From the NCBI GenBank assembly GCA_022709565.1, contig JAKLIO010000006.1, positions 1-34,722 on the forward strand: DNA of 34,722 nucleotides, read 5' to 3'. This DNA is from Patescibacteria group bacterium. GTDB lineage: Bacteria > Patescibacteriota > Minisyncoccia > Moranbacterales > GWC2-37-73. The notes beneath the pieces were generated by a model that was given only the letters and a program-made list of their open reading frames with translations, did no database searches and had not been told where the DNA came from. The translations under genes and the position numbers were made by a program. How positions within the stretch are numbered: the stretch's first letter is position 1; each line of letters begins with the position of its first letter. This document shows positions 6,880 through 13,919 of the stretch, piece after piece.

Positions 6880-6937
6880 CCCCGTTAAATCCCCAACGAG
6901 TTGAGGTTTCGCTTGTGGCGAAATTTAACAGGGCAAG
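6880..6937 (+). repeat. CCCC-GTTAAAT hairpin element, copy 1
   Basis: CCCCGTTAAAT (6880-6890) pairs with ATTTAACAGGG (6923-6933) and is followed by CAAG. The interior has its own hairpin TTTCGC/GCGAAA and a CCCCAAC...TTGAGG pairing. It is one of four relatives in the window (also 14319, 15135 and 34441). It sits in the leader of the corA-like gene. Confidence 0.75.
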
Positions 6938-7075
6938 CAAAAATGAATCCGGTAGTGAAAATTCGAAATACGACTAAAAAATTCTTGGGCCGGATAGCTT
7001 TGTGTAAAAAATTAAACAGAAATATAAAAACAAAAAAATTCTTTGAGCAAAGCTCATTCGAATTTCTACTACCGG

Positions 7076-7984
7076 ATGAAAACAGTTTCATTCAAAAACA
7101 TAACCTGGATTGACTTCACTGACCCCGGCGCAGATGATGTTTTGTATTTGCAGGAAAATTTTGATATCCATCCTTTAGCCATCGAGGAATTCGTCACGCC
7201 AACCTACCGTCCAAAAGCCCTGCAATATCACAACTGCGTTTTTCTGACACTGCACATTCCCCTGTTTGATCCCAAAACCCGCATGACTCACCCGGGAGAG
7301 TTGGACATAGTTATAACCAAGGATCATTTGCTCACGGGACACACACATGAGATGCCGCAACTTAGAAGTTTTTTTGAATCTTTGCAGGAAAGCGAGGGCA
7401 AGCGCCGGCTATATATGGACAAGTCGCCAGCTCACCTTCTGTACAAAGTAATTGAAATACTGCTTGATTCTCTTTTCCCAAATTTAGACCATATCCACGA
7501 AAGACTTTTACACATTGAAGAACAGGTTTTTAATGGCAATGAAAAAGAGATGGTCTTTGAAATTTCCGTAGTCAAAAGAGATATTCTGAATTTCCGAAGA
7601 ACGCTCAAGCCGCAGCGGCATATTATAGAATCTCTTACGCAAATGAAATCGCGTTTCATAGATGCGGAACTCATTCCATATTTTCAGGATCTTATTGGAA
7701 CAAACATCCGGCTCTGGAACGCCCTGGAAAGCAATAAGGAAACCATCGAATCTTTGGAGGAAACCAACAACTCCCTGCTTTCAAACAAATTGAACTTTAC
7801 CATGAAAATCCTGACAGTTTTTAATGCAATCTTTTTGCCGATTACTGTCTATTCAAACATTCTGGCTATGAGCGCCGGCATCCCTTTTGGTGATAATCCA
7901 TATGCATTTGCTATTCATGTTTCCATAATGCTTTTTATTTCTATCTGCACAATCATATTGTTCAAGGCAAAGAAATGGCTGTAA
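7076..7984 (+). CDS. corA: CorA-like divalent-cation transporter, GMN motif absent
   Basis: About 302 aa. CorA proteins are pentameric Mg2+/Co2+ channels with a large cytosolic domain and two C-terminal membrane helices. The protein shows the soluble alpha/beta domain, a long helix region (HERLLHIEEQVFNG; ILNFRRTLKPQR) and two membrane segments near the end. The first reads MKILTVFNAIFLPITVYSNIL and the second covers FAIHVSIMLFISICTIILF, ending KKWL. At the pore entrance the near-universal GMN is replaced by LAMSAG, so selectivity may differ. I chose the ATG at 7076; a TTG start 33 bp upstream is possible. The gene has its own promoter. Confidence 0.85.
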   Translation: MKTVSFKNITWIDFTDPGADDVLYLQENFDIHPLAIEEFVTPTYRPKALQYHNCVFLTLHIPLFDPKTRMTHPGELDIVITKDHLLTGHTHEMPQLRSFFESLQESEGKRRLYMDKSPAHLLYKVIEILLDSLFPNLDHIHERLLHIEEQVFNGNEKEMVFEISVVKRDILNFRRTLKPQRHIIESLTQMKSRFIDAELIPYFQDLIGTNIRLWNALESNKETIESLEETNNSLLSNKLNFTMKILTVFNAIFLPITVYSNILAMSAGIPFGDNPYAFAIHVSIMLFISICTIILFKAKKWL

Positions 7985-8002
7985 CGCGCGAAGCGCGTTT
8001 CA

Positions 8003-8036
8003 GCTTTCAGGCATTAGCTTTTTAGCTTCTTTAATT
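8003..8036. repeat. AGCTT micro-repeat, left of the four-helix gene
   Basis: TCAGCTTTCAGGCATTAGCTTTTTAGC-type sequence. An inverted relative lies immediately after the four-helix gene (8391-8423). The same vocabulary recurs at 4229-4250, 10637-10668, 17159-17188 and 19697-19785. Confidence 0.6.
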
Positions 8037-8042
8037 AAAAAT

Positions 8043-8399
8043 ATGATAAACTCTTATAAAGATCTCACTGTTTGGCAAAGATCCATGGAGCTGGTTGTAG
8101 AAGTTTATAAAATTACAGAATTATTTCCAAAGTCAGAATTATATGGCATTATTGTGCAAATGAGACGAGCTTCTGTTTCTATTCCATCAAATATTGCCGA
8201 GGGAAGGAAAAGAAGCACCCGAAAAGATTTTAGACAGTTTTTATTTATGGCTTATGCTAGCGCCTCTGAGTTAGAAACTCAGATTGAAATATCCAAACGT
8301 TTAAATTTTACAGAGATTGACAAATATCAAAAAATAGATGCATTATTACTTGAAACGATGAAAATGCTTAACAAAATGATTTCTTCCCTAAAAAGCTAA
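8043..8399 (+). CDS. S23/IVS-type four-helix bundle protein
   Basis: 118 aa with the hallmarks of the 23S-rRNA intervening-sequence protein family (TIGR02436-like). It begins YKDLTVWQRSMELVVEVYK, then LYGIIVQMRRASVSIPSNIAEG, then FRQFLFMAYASASELETQI. Members form compact four-helix bundles, often pentameric. Their cellular role is not established, although relatives serve as accessory proteins of diversity-generating retroelements. No reverse transcriptase or template repeat is present here, so that role is not supported. The gene is bracketed by AGCTT repeats in opposite orientation. It lies 24 bp upstream of cysS and about 60 bp after the corA-like gene. Confidence 0.92.
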   Translation: MINSYKDLTVWQRSMELVVEVYKITELFPKSELYGIIVQMRRASVSIPSNIAEGRKRSTRKDFRQFLFMAYASASELETQIEISKRLNFTEIDKYQKIDALLLETMKMLNKMISSLKS

Positions 8400-8423
8400 G
8401 AAGCTGAAGCCTAAGAAGCTTAT
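8391..8423. repeat. AGCTT micro-repeat, right of the four-helix gene (inverted)
   Basis: AAAAGCTAAGAAGCTGAAGCC-type sequence, the reverse-complement style of 8003-8036. It covers the last codons of the four-helix gene and the short gap before cysS. Confidence 0.55.
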
Positions 8424-9836
8424 ATGAACCTATATAACACACTTTCAAAAACTAAAGAAGAGTTTAAACCCATCAATCCAGGCAAGGTCGGGATGTATGT
8501 CTGTGGACCAACAGTTTACGACCATTGCCATTTGGGACACGCGCGCGGCTATGTTTCTATGGATATTCTCCGTAGGTATTTGGAATATCTGGGATTTGAG
8601 GTGCGCCACATCATGAATTACACCGATGTCGGACATTTGGTTAATGACGAAGAAGAAGGCGAAGACAAAATTGAAAAAAGAGCTAAAGCTGAAAAAATCA
8701 ATCCGATTGCTATTGCTGATAAATACATCACTTCCGTCGAAGAAGATTTTACCGCACTTAATATAAAACCAGCTCACTTCAATCCCCGACCGACAAAATA
8801 TATCGCGCAAATTATTTCTTTCGTTGAAATGCTCATCAAAAAAGGTTACGCCTACGAAACAAACGGATCGGTATATTTTTCCGTTGAAAAATTTCCCGAA
8901 TATGGAAAACTTTCCGGACGTAACACGGAGGACTTGATTAGCGGTTCTCGCGTGGAAATAAACCCGGAAAAAAGAAATCCGTTAGACTTTGCCGTTTGGA
9001 TCAATGCGCCAAAAGAGCATATCTTGAAATGGGAAAGCCCTTGGGGAATTGGCTATCCAGGCTGGCACATTGAATGCAGCGCTATGAGCTATGACCTTTT
9101 AGGGCAAGCTACTTTTGATATTCATGGCGGCGGCAATGAAAACATGTTCCCGCATAATGAAAATGAAATTGCACAAAGTGAAGCAATTCTTGATAAGCTC
9201 ATGGCCAACTATTGGACACACTGGAACATGGTCAATGTTGAAGGGAAAAAAATGGGCAAATCTTTGGGAAATTTCACAACCATAAAAGACGCTTTGGAAA
9301 AATATAATCCGGGAGCCATTCGCCTTTGGATCATAAGTTCACACTACAGAAGCATTATTGATTACTCTGAAAAATCATTGGAGCAAGCTTACAAAAATTT
9401 CCAAAAAATTAATGACTTTGTCTTGAATCTGGAAGCCGTCGCTGCCGGGAATGTTTCGGCTGCGGAAAATTTTAATGCCGATAGTTTCCGGGAAAAATTC
9501 GAAGCGGCCATGGATGATGATCTCAACACTCCCCTCGCTCTCAGCGTTGTTTATGAAATGATTACGGATGTTAATAAAAAAATTGCAGAAAATTCTTTTT
9601 CTTCCGAAGATGCCAAAAAAACTCTGGCGCTTTGGAAAAAAATGAATTCCGTTTTTGGATTTGTGCTTTCCGGCCAAGCTGAAATTCCGGAAGAAATCAA
9701 GAAATTGGTTCAGGAAAGAGAAAGTGCCCGCCGAGGCAAGGATTTCAAAAAATCCGATGATCTTCGCGCATTGATTGAAAAGAAGGGATATATTGTTGAA
9801 GATACCAAGGATGGTTCGTCAATCAAACAGAAATAG
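8424..9836 (+). CDS. cysS: Cysteinyl-tRNA synthetase
   Basis: A 470-aa class I aminoacyl-tRNA synthetase that charges tRNA-Cys. The HIGH motif is HLGH (residues 36-39) and the KMSKS motif is KKMGKSLGN (near 275). Zinc ligands are visible as Cys27 in MYVCGPTVYDH, the Cys of GWHIECSAM, and His plus Glu of MFPHNENE. The second His of the usual HHENE is Asn here, but the ligand positions are kept. The C-terminal helical anticodon-binding domain ends in EKKGYIVEDTKDG. Length is normal. A terminator follows. Confidence 0.97.
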   Translation: MNLYNTLSKTKEEFKPINPGKVGMYVCGPTVYDHCHLGHARGYVSMDILRRYLEYLGFEVRHIMNYTDVGHLVNDEEEGEDKIEKRAKAEKINPIAIADKYITSVEEDFTALNIKPAHFNPRPTKYIAQIISFVEMLIKKGYAYETNGSVYFSVEKFPEYGKLSGRNTEDLISGSRVEINPEKRNPLDFAVWINAPKEHILKWESPWGIGYPGWHIECSAMSYDLLGQATFDIHGGGNENMFPHNENEIAQSEAILDKLMANYWTHWNMVNVEGKKMGKSLGNFTTIKDALEKYNPGAIRLWIISSHYRSIIDYSEKSLEQAYKNFQKINDFVLNLEAVAAGNVSAAENFNADSFREKFEAAMDDDLNTPLALSVVYEMITDVNKKIAENSFSSEDAKKTLALWKKMNSVFGFVLSGQAEIPEEIKKLVQERESARRGKDFKKSDDLRALIEKKGYIVEDTKDGSSIKQK

Positions 9837-9856
9837 TTTATAAAACTTTAATATAA

Positions 9857-9886
9857 CAAAAAGCCAGGCGACGCTTGGCTTTTTTC
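9857..9886 (+). terminator. Terminator of cysS
   Basis: AAAAAGCCA and TGGCTTTTTT pair around GGCGACGCT. It stands about 20 bp after the cysS stop. Confidence 0.85.
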
Positions 9887-9900
9887 ATACAAAAAACCAG

Positions 9901-10092
9901 TTTCCACTTTCTTTTTCCGCAAAATTCAAGCATTAACTTTTCTTTCTAGGATAAGAAAAGTTACAAAAGAAAGTCGCGCCGGATGAAGATACTGAGGCAA
10001 GCGCTTCGTTCTTTGCTAAAATTTCAATTCCGCTTCGCTCCTCAAAAAATTTTTTAACGCTCATCACTCGCGCTTTACCTACGTACTTCATA
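9901..10092 (+). repeat. Dispersed composite repeat, copy B
   Basis: The left part has CCACTTTCTTTTTCCGCAAA and TTCAAGCATTAAC. Then comes the hairpin AACTTTTCTT...AAGAAAAGTT and the shared body ending CGTACTTCATATGGCGC. It is nearly identical to copy C (12899-13080), and to copy A (1338-1532) on the other strand. It fills most of the 366-bp gap between cysS and the gene at 10203. Confidence 0.85.
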
Positions 10093-10102
10093 TGGCGCAC
10101 AG

Positions 10103-10141
10103 AGAATACTAAATACTAAATACCAGATACAAAATACCATT
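10103..10141. repeat. TAAATACC micro-repeat
   Basis: Tandem-like AATACTAAATACTAAATACC-type sequence. A relative occurs at 6527-6553, before yidD's stop. Confidence 0.5.
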
Positions 10142-10147
10142 TTAGGC

Positions 10148-10186
10148 AAAAAGAAAAGGCGGGGATGATGGATCTACCCTCGCCTT
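10148..10186 (-). terminator. Terminator of the small gene at 10203
   Basis: On the minus strand AAGGCGAGGG pairs with CCCCGCCTT (nine pairs, one bulge), followed by TTCTTTTT. It lies about 17 bp after the gene's stop. Confidence 0.75.
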
Positions 10187-10202
10187 CCACTTATGCTGGT
10201 TA

Positions 10203-10475
10203 TTAAAAAGGTACTCCTTTGAGTTCCTTTTCAATTTTTTCAAACATAATTGCCAAAATTAAATTTCTTATATCTTCCTTGCTCCTCTCTTTTTCGCCAA
10301 ACGACATCTCTTTGGCAAGATCATCAAGTTTAAAAGGGTCCATTTCAACATTCAAAACACCTACTTTTGTCTTATCGAATCCGCAGATACAAACTTCAGA
10401 AAAGATTCTTCTTTCTAATATCTTTTCTCCTACAAAAGCCAACAAAACAGAACTTTTTCCATCACGATATGACAT
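10203..10475 (-). CDS. Hypothetical protein (90 aa)
   Basis: Not recognised. The sequence starts MSYRDGKSSVLLAFVGEKI, has a middle segment with FSEVCICGFD and VGVLNVEMD, and ends in a charged helix (IRNLILAIMFEKIEKELKG). It is soluble, mixed alpha/beta by eye, with two closely spaced Cys. I chose the ATG at 10475, since GGAAAGGAAG lies 4 bp upstream. An upstream TTG would add 15 basic residues. It has its own promoter and terminator, so it is a monocistronic gene facing away from dnaB. Confidence 0.65.
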   Translation of the reverse strand: MSYRDGKSSVLLAFVGEKILERRIFSEVCICGFDKTKVGVLNVEMDPFKLDDLAKEMSFGEKERSKEDIRNLILAIMFEKIEKELKGVPF

Positions 10476-10531
10476 TTTTCTTCCTTTCCGGCTTTTGGCC
10501 TTTGGTTTATTTTTAAACAACTTGAAGTAGC

Positions 10532-10560
10532 ATTATGCAGCCATTTTGGCCATATGTCAA
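10532..10560 (-). promoter_or_regulatory. Promoter of the 90-aa gene
   Basis: On the minus strand: TTGACA (10555-10560), a 17-bp spacer and CATAAT (10532-10537). It is divergent from the dnaB promoter. Confidence 0.7.
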
Positions 10561-10600
10561 TATGTGGACATTTAGTGTATAAAACACCTGCTTTTTGGCA

Positions 10601-10629
10601 TTGATTTTAATCCCAACCTTGCCTATAAT
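10601..10629 (+). promoter_or_regulatory. Promoter of dnaB-recR
   Basis: TTGATT (10601-10606), a 17-bp spacer and TATAAT (10624-10629). The predicted leader of about 150 nt holds AGCTT and AATTT micro-repeats. Apart from these and the opposing promoter, nothing else was seen in the 314-bp gap. Confidence 0.7.
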
Positions 10630-10675
10630 TAATTAGCTTTCGGGAATTAGCTTTTTAGCTTCTTAGAAAAACTAT

Positions 10676-10755
10676 TTGAATTTAGTTTTGAAAATTTGAA
10701 ATTTAGTCATTAAGATTTGATTTAAAATTTAAAATTTAAAATTAAAAATTGGAAA
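10676..10755. repeat. AATTT micro-repeat tract before dnaB
   Basis: Degenerate TTTGAAAATTTGAAATTTAG and AATTTAAAATTTAAAATT units, the same vocabulary as 3955-4086. Confidence 0.5.
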
Positions 10756-10789
10756 ACTATCTTTAGCACACAAATCAATCAAAAACATC

Positions 10790-12157
10790 ATGGCTTTATC
10801 AAACAAACAACAATCTAATGACATCCTCCGCATTCCTCCTCACAACCTAGAGGCTGAGCAATCAGTTCTTGGTTCTTTGATGTTGGAAAAAGATGCGATC
10901 ATAAAAATTGCGGATCTTTTAAAAGTTGGCGATTTCTACAAAGACATTCACAATACTATATATGAAACCATGCTGGAACTCTATGAACAGCGCGATCCTT
11001 TGGATGTTCTTAGTATTTCAAACAAGCTGGATGAAAAAAAGAAACTGGAAAAAGTCGGCGGCAGCGCCTACATCGCTTCCTTGGTTGGCAGTGTTCCATC
11101 AGCTTCCCATATCGTCCACTATGCCAAAGTTGTTCAGAAAAAAGCCTTGCTCCGAAGACTCATTCACGCCGCAACAGAAATCTTGGAAGCTGGATACAAT
11201 GAAGGTGATGACATCGAAAAAATTCTCGATGATGCCGAACAGAAACTTTTTTCCGTTTCGCAAAAATATATCAAGCAGGATTTCATTCCGATCAGGTCAA
11301 TCTTGGAAGCCGCGTTCAACCGCATTGACGAACTTCATCGCGACGGCAACAAATTCCGCGGCATTCCGACCGGCTTTCATGATTTGGATAATATTTTGGC
11401 AGGACTCCAAAAATCCGACTTGGTAATTTTGGCTGCCCGTCCTTCAATCGGAAAAACATCCTTAGCTCTTGACATTGCCCGGCATATTGCTGTTCGTGAA
11501 AACGTGGCCGTGGGTATGTTTTCATTGGAAATGTCATCTGATCAGCTGGTTGATCGTATGCTTGCCGCTGAAGCAAATGTTGATTTGTGGCGCCTGCGAA
11601 CCGGCCGCCTCAAGAGCGAAGGCGACAATAATGACTTTCAAAGAATTGGCGATGCCATGGGCGTTCTTTCTGAAGCAAAACTTTTTATTGACGACACAGC
11701 CAGCGCCAATATTATGGAAATGCGCACTATGGCGAGGCGTTTGCAAGCCGAACATCATTTGGGACTTATTATCATCGACTATTTACAGCTGATGGAAGGC
11801 CGCGGCGGCGACAATCGCGTGCAGGAAATTTCGGAAATTTCCCGCGGACTCAAAAATTTGGCCCGAGAACTTAATATACCAATTTTGGCTCTTTCACAGC
11901 TGTCCAGAGCCGTTGAATCACGTTCGCCGCAAATTCCAAAACTTTCTGATCTTCGCGAATCCGGTTCGATTGAACAAGACGCCGATGTTGTGCTATTCTT
12001 GTATCGTGAAGACCGAGAAAAACCAGACACTCCAAACAAAGGCATCGTGAAAGTCATCATTGCCAAACACAGAAACGGACCTGTCGGCGAAATCAGCGCT
12101 TTCTTCCAAGAAAATTCCGCTTCATTCAAATCGTTGGAGAAAATACACACACAATAA
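10790..12157 (+). CDS. dnaB: Replicative DNA helicase DnaB
   Basis: A 455-aa hexameric helicase that unwinds the replication fork. The N-terminal domain begins RIPPHNLEAEQSVLGSLML. The RecA-like domain has the Walker A motif ARPSIGKTS (near residue 218), FSLEMSSDQLVDRMLA, the Walker B motif LIIIDYLQLM, and then ALSQLSRAVESR and DLRESGSIEQDADVV. There is no intein and the length is standard. It is followed by recR across a repeat-filled gap of about 120 bp, so the two are probably co-transcribed. Confidence 0.97.
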   Translation: MALSNKQQSNDILRIPPHNLEAEQSVLGSLMLEKDAIIKIADLLKVGDFYKDIHNTIYETMLELYEQRDPLDVLSISNKLDEKKKLEKVGGSAYIASLVGSVPSASHIVHYAKVVQKKALLRRLIHAATEILEAGYNEGDDIEKILDDAEQKLFSVSQKYIKQDFIPIRSILEAAFNRIDELHRDGNKFRGIPTGFHDLDNILAGLQKSDLVILAARPSIGKTSLALDIARHIAVRENVAVGMFSLEMSSDQLVDRMLAAEANVDLWRLRTGRLKSEGDNNDFQRIGDAMGVLSEAKLFIDDTASANIMEMRTMARRLQAEHHLGLIIIDYLQLMEGRGGDNRVQEISEISRGLKNLARELNIPILALSQLSRAVESRSPQIPKLSDLRESGSIEQDADVVLFLYREDREKPDTPNKGIVKVIIAKHRNGPVGEISAFFQENSASFKSLEKIHTQ

Positions 12158-12159
12158 AA

Positions 12160-12276
12160 TGACAAATGGCCAATTTCAAATGACAAATCAATGTCAAATC
12201 TCGAATATCAAAAATTTGTCATTTGGATTTAGGGTTTGATTTGAAATTTGTCATTGGAAATTTGATATTTAAATTC
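12160..12276. repeat. GACAAAT micro-repeat with inverted arms, between dnaB and recR
   Basis: Repeated ATGACAAAT and AATTTGTCATT units. AAATGACAAAT and ATTTGTCATTT form an 11-bp perfect inverted pair, so the dnaB-recR transcript could fold here. No gene or T-run was found. Confidence 0.6.
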
Positions 12277-12861
12277 ATGTATCCTAAAGCATTTCAAAAA
12301 CTAATAAAAAATCTCGCTTCCCTGCCTTCCGTCGGTCCTAAAATGGCCGAACGGCTGGTTTTGTTTCTCTTCAAGCAGGATATGGAAAAAATCCGCGACT
12401 TCGCCGAAAATCTTTTGGAAATAAAAAACATGCGAATTTGCCACAGATGTTTCAATATTGCCGAAGGTGAACTGTGCGAATACTGCAAAGATTCCAAACG
12501 CGACCAGCATTCAATTTGCGTTGTTGAAGAACCATTAGACATTATTTCTCTGGAACGAACAAAGGTTTTTAATGGCCTGTATCATGTTCTCGGCGGAGTT
12601 TTGCAAGTTGGCGATACCGGAGCTGATCTTAAAATTCCCGAGCTTCTAAGCCGCATTGAAAAAGAAAAAATAACAGAAGTCATTCTAGCCACCAATCCGA
12701 CTACTGAGGGCGACACGACTGCTTTATATTTAAAAAGAAAGCTACAGCCATTGGGAGTAAAAATCACCAGACTGGGCCGCGGGCTTTCCACCGGCGCTGA
12801 TCTGGAATACGCCGACGAAATTACCCTTTCCGAAGCACTAAAAAATCGCAAAGAATTATAA
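12277..12861 (+). CDS. recR: Recombination protein RecR
   Basis: A 195-aa partner of RecO/RecF in loading RecA at gaps. The helix-hairpin-helix reads LASLPSVGPKMAERL. The zinc knuckle is CHRC...CEYC, followed by RDQHSICVVEE. The Toprim core has EVILATNPTTEGDTTALYL, and the C-terminus GADLEYADEITLSEAL. The usual GLP-x-G is GLSTG here. I chose the ATG at 12277; an upstream start would add 18 residues that read through the micro-repeat. Confidence 0.96.
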   Translation: MYPKAFQKLIKNLASLPSVGPKMAERLVLFLFKQDMEKIRDFAENLLEIKNMRICHRCFNIAEGELCEYCKDSKRDQHSICVVEEPLDIISLERTKVFNGLYHVLGGVLQVGDTGADLKIPELLSRIEKEKITEVILATNPTTEGDTTALYLKRKLQPLGVKITRLGRGLSTGADLEYADEITLSEALKNRKEL

Positions 12862-12898
12862 TTTTATTACTTTTCTTTCTAGATAATAATCCACAAAA

Positions 12899-13080
12899 TT
12901 AGCATTAACTTTTCTTTCTAGATAAGAAAAGTTACAAAAGAAAGTCGCGCCAGATGAAGATACTGATGGCAAGCGCTTCGTTCTTCGCTAAAATTTGCAC
13001 TTCGCTACGCTCCGTTTTAAAATTTTTTAACGCTCATCACTCGCGCTTTGCCTACGTACTTCATATGGCGCCTATAAAAT
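12899..13080 (+). repeat. Dispersed composite repeat, copy C
   Basis: Begins AGCATTAACTTTTCTTTC and continues with the hairpin arm, ACAAAAGAAAGTCGCGCC, the GCGCTTCGTTCTTCGCTAAA block, TTTTTTAACGCTCATCACTC and CTTCATATGGCGCCTATAAA. It is very close to copy B. Reading frames across it (for example 12954-13208) are not genes. Confidence 0.85.
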
Positions 13081-13350
13081 GCGATGCGGGATGCAAAACG
13101 CTGAATTTTTGCATTTCTATTCGCACTAGAAATGCGCCGATACAAATCTGCCGCGAAACGAGCGTTAAGAAATTCCTTAAACGCAGCGAAGTGGAGCAGG
13201 AATTTTAGTGAGTGAGCGAGCAGTTTGTCGCCGCATTTCTCCGTGCGAGAGTTTTCTTTCCTCCACCTTTCTTTTGCGGAAAAAGAAAGGTGGAAAATAG
13301 ATTTACTGAAGAATTTCTTACTAACTTTTCTTTCAAGACAAGAAAAGTTA
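13081..13350 (-). repeat. Diverged repeat copy D, inverted against copy C
   Basis: Read on the minus strand the order of parts is the same as in B: TTCAAGCATTAAC, an AACTTTTCTT hairpin, a second hairpin CCACCTTTCTTTT/AAAAGAAAGGTGG, AAAGAAAACTCTCGC, CACTAAAATTCCTGC, CACTTCGCTGCG and TTTCTTAACGCTC. The sequence is much more diverged. C and D together make an imperfect inverted pair filling most of the 555-bp gap between recR and rplU. Confidence 0.6.
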
Positions 13351-13375
13351 ATGCTTGAATTTTGTTACATCAAAA

Positions 13376-13403
13376 AAACATCCCAATTGCTCGGGATGTT
13401 TTT
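13376..13403. terminator. Terminator of rplU (bidirectional)
   Basis: AAACATCCC and GGGATGTTTTT pair around AATTGCTC, with A- and T-runs on both sides. It lies 14 bp beyond the rplU stop. Confidence 0.85.
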
Positions 13404-13416
13404 ATTATAAAAAGTT

Positions 13417-13725
13417 CTACGCTATTTTTGTGATTTCCACTTCCGTGAAAAGCTGCTTGTGACCGAACTTAACCTTATATCGTTTCTTAGGCTTATGCTT
13501 GATTCCCCAAACTTTTTTATGGCGTCCTTGGCTCACAATTGTTGACTCAACTTTCGCGCCCTTGATGAAGGGAGCTCCAATTTTTGCGTCTTTTTCATCA
13601 CCCACAAAAAGCACTTCTTCAAATGTGATTTTTGCTCCGGCTTCGCCTTCCAGTTTTTCAACTTTAATTTTATCGCCTTCGGCTACCTTATATTGCTTTC
13701 CGCCTGTTTTAATGATTGCCAACAT
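13417..13725 (-). CDS. rplU: Ribosomal protein bL21
   Basis: A 102-aa large-subunit protein binding 23S rRNA. It starts MLAIIKTGGKQYKVAEGDKI and contains LEGEAGAKITFEEVLFVGD, VWGIKHKPKKRYKVKFGHKQ and a TEVEITKI end, all typical. Length is normal. In most bacteria rpmA (bL27) follows. Here a terminator and repeats follow instead, so rplU is monocistronic. A strong promoter sits directly upstream. Confidence 0.97.
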   Translation of the reverse strand: MLAIIKTGGKQYKVAEGDKIKVEKLEGEAGAKITFEEVLFVGDEKDAKIGAPFIKGAKVESTIVSQGRHKKVWGIKHKPKKRYKVKFGHKQLFTEVEITKIA

Positions 13726-13754
13726 ATGTTCAAAAGTTATTTATTACTTAAGTT

Positions 13755-13783
13755 AGTATACGCTATCCTAAAGAGAGTGTCAA
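13755..13783 (-). promoter_or_regulatory. rplU promoter
   Basis: On the minus strand: TTGACA (13778-13783), a 17-bp spacer and TATACT (13755-13760). The leader is only about 25 nt. Confidence 0.8.
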
Positions 13784-13884
13784 TTGCCTATTCCCATCCA
13801 GATGGATATCAGAAGCAAATAAGACCACTTTGCATAATGACACATATTTTGCTTTTGTCAAGCCGAAATAGTGCATAACTTCTA

Positions 13885-13913
13885 TTGACGTTGATTTAAC
13901 CGGAGAGTATACT
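13885..13913 (+). promoter_or_regulatory. Promoter of the 13920-14061 RNA
   Basis: TTGACG (13885-13890), a 17-bp spacer and TATACT (13908-13913). Confidence 0.8.
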
Positions 13914-13919
13914 TGTAGC

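Noticed and set aside
6943-7113. 57-codon plus-strand frame after hairpin element copy 1, with GGGCAAG upstream
   Set aside because: It overlaps the start of the corA-like gene in another frame and is Lys/Asn-rich like translated AT-rich spacer. The apparent ribosome-binding site is the repeat's border.
8043-8399. Diversity-generating retroelement accessory protein (Avd-like) reading of the four-helix gene
   Set aside because: No reverse transcriptase, template repeat or variable repeat was found anywhere in the window.
10219-10530. 103-codon plus-strand frame opposite the 90-aa gene
   Set aside because: It is a shadow frame: Ser/Phe-rich, with no ribosome-binding site, while the minus-strand gene has a promoter, ribosome-binding site and terminator.
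12954-13208. 84-codon open frame on the plus strand between recR and rplU
   Set aside because: It runs through dispersed repeat copy C and its inverted partner; the same DNA elsewhere (copies A and B) has no such frame. Composition is unlike a protein and no ribosome-binding site is present.
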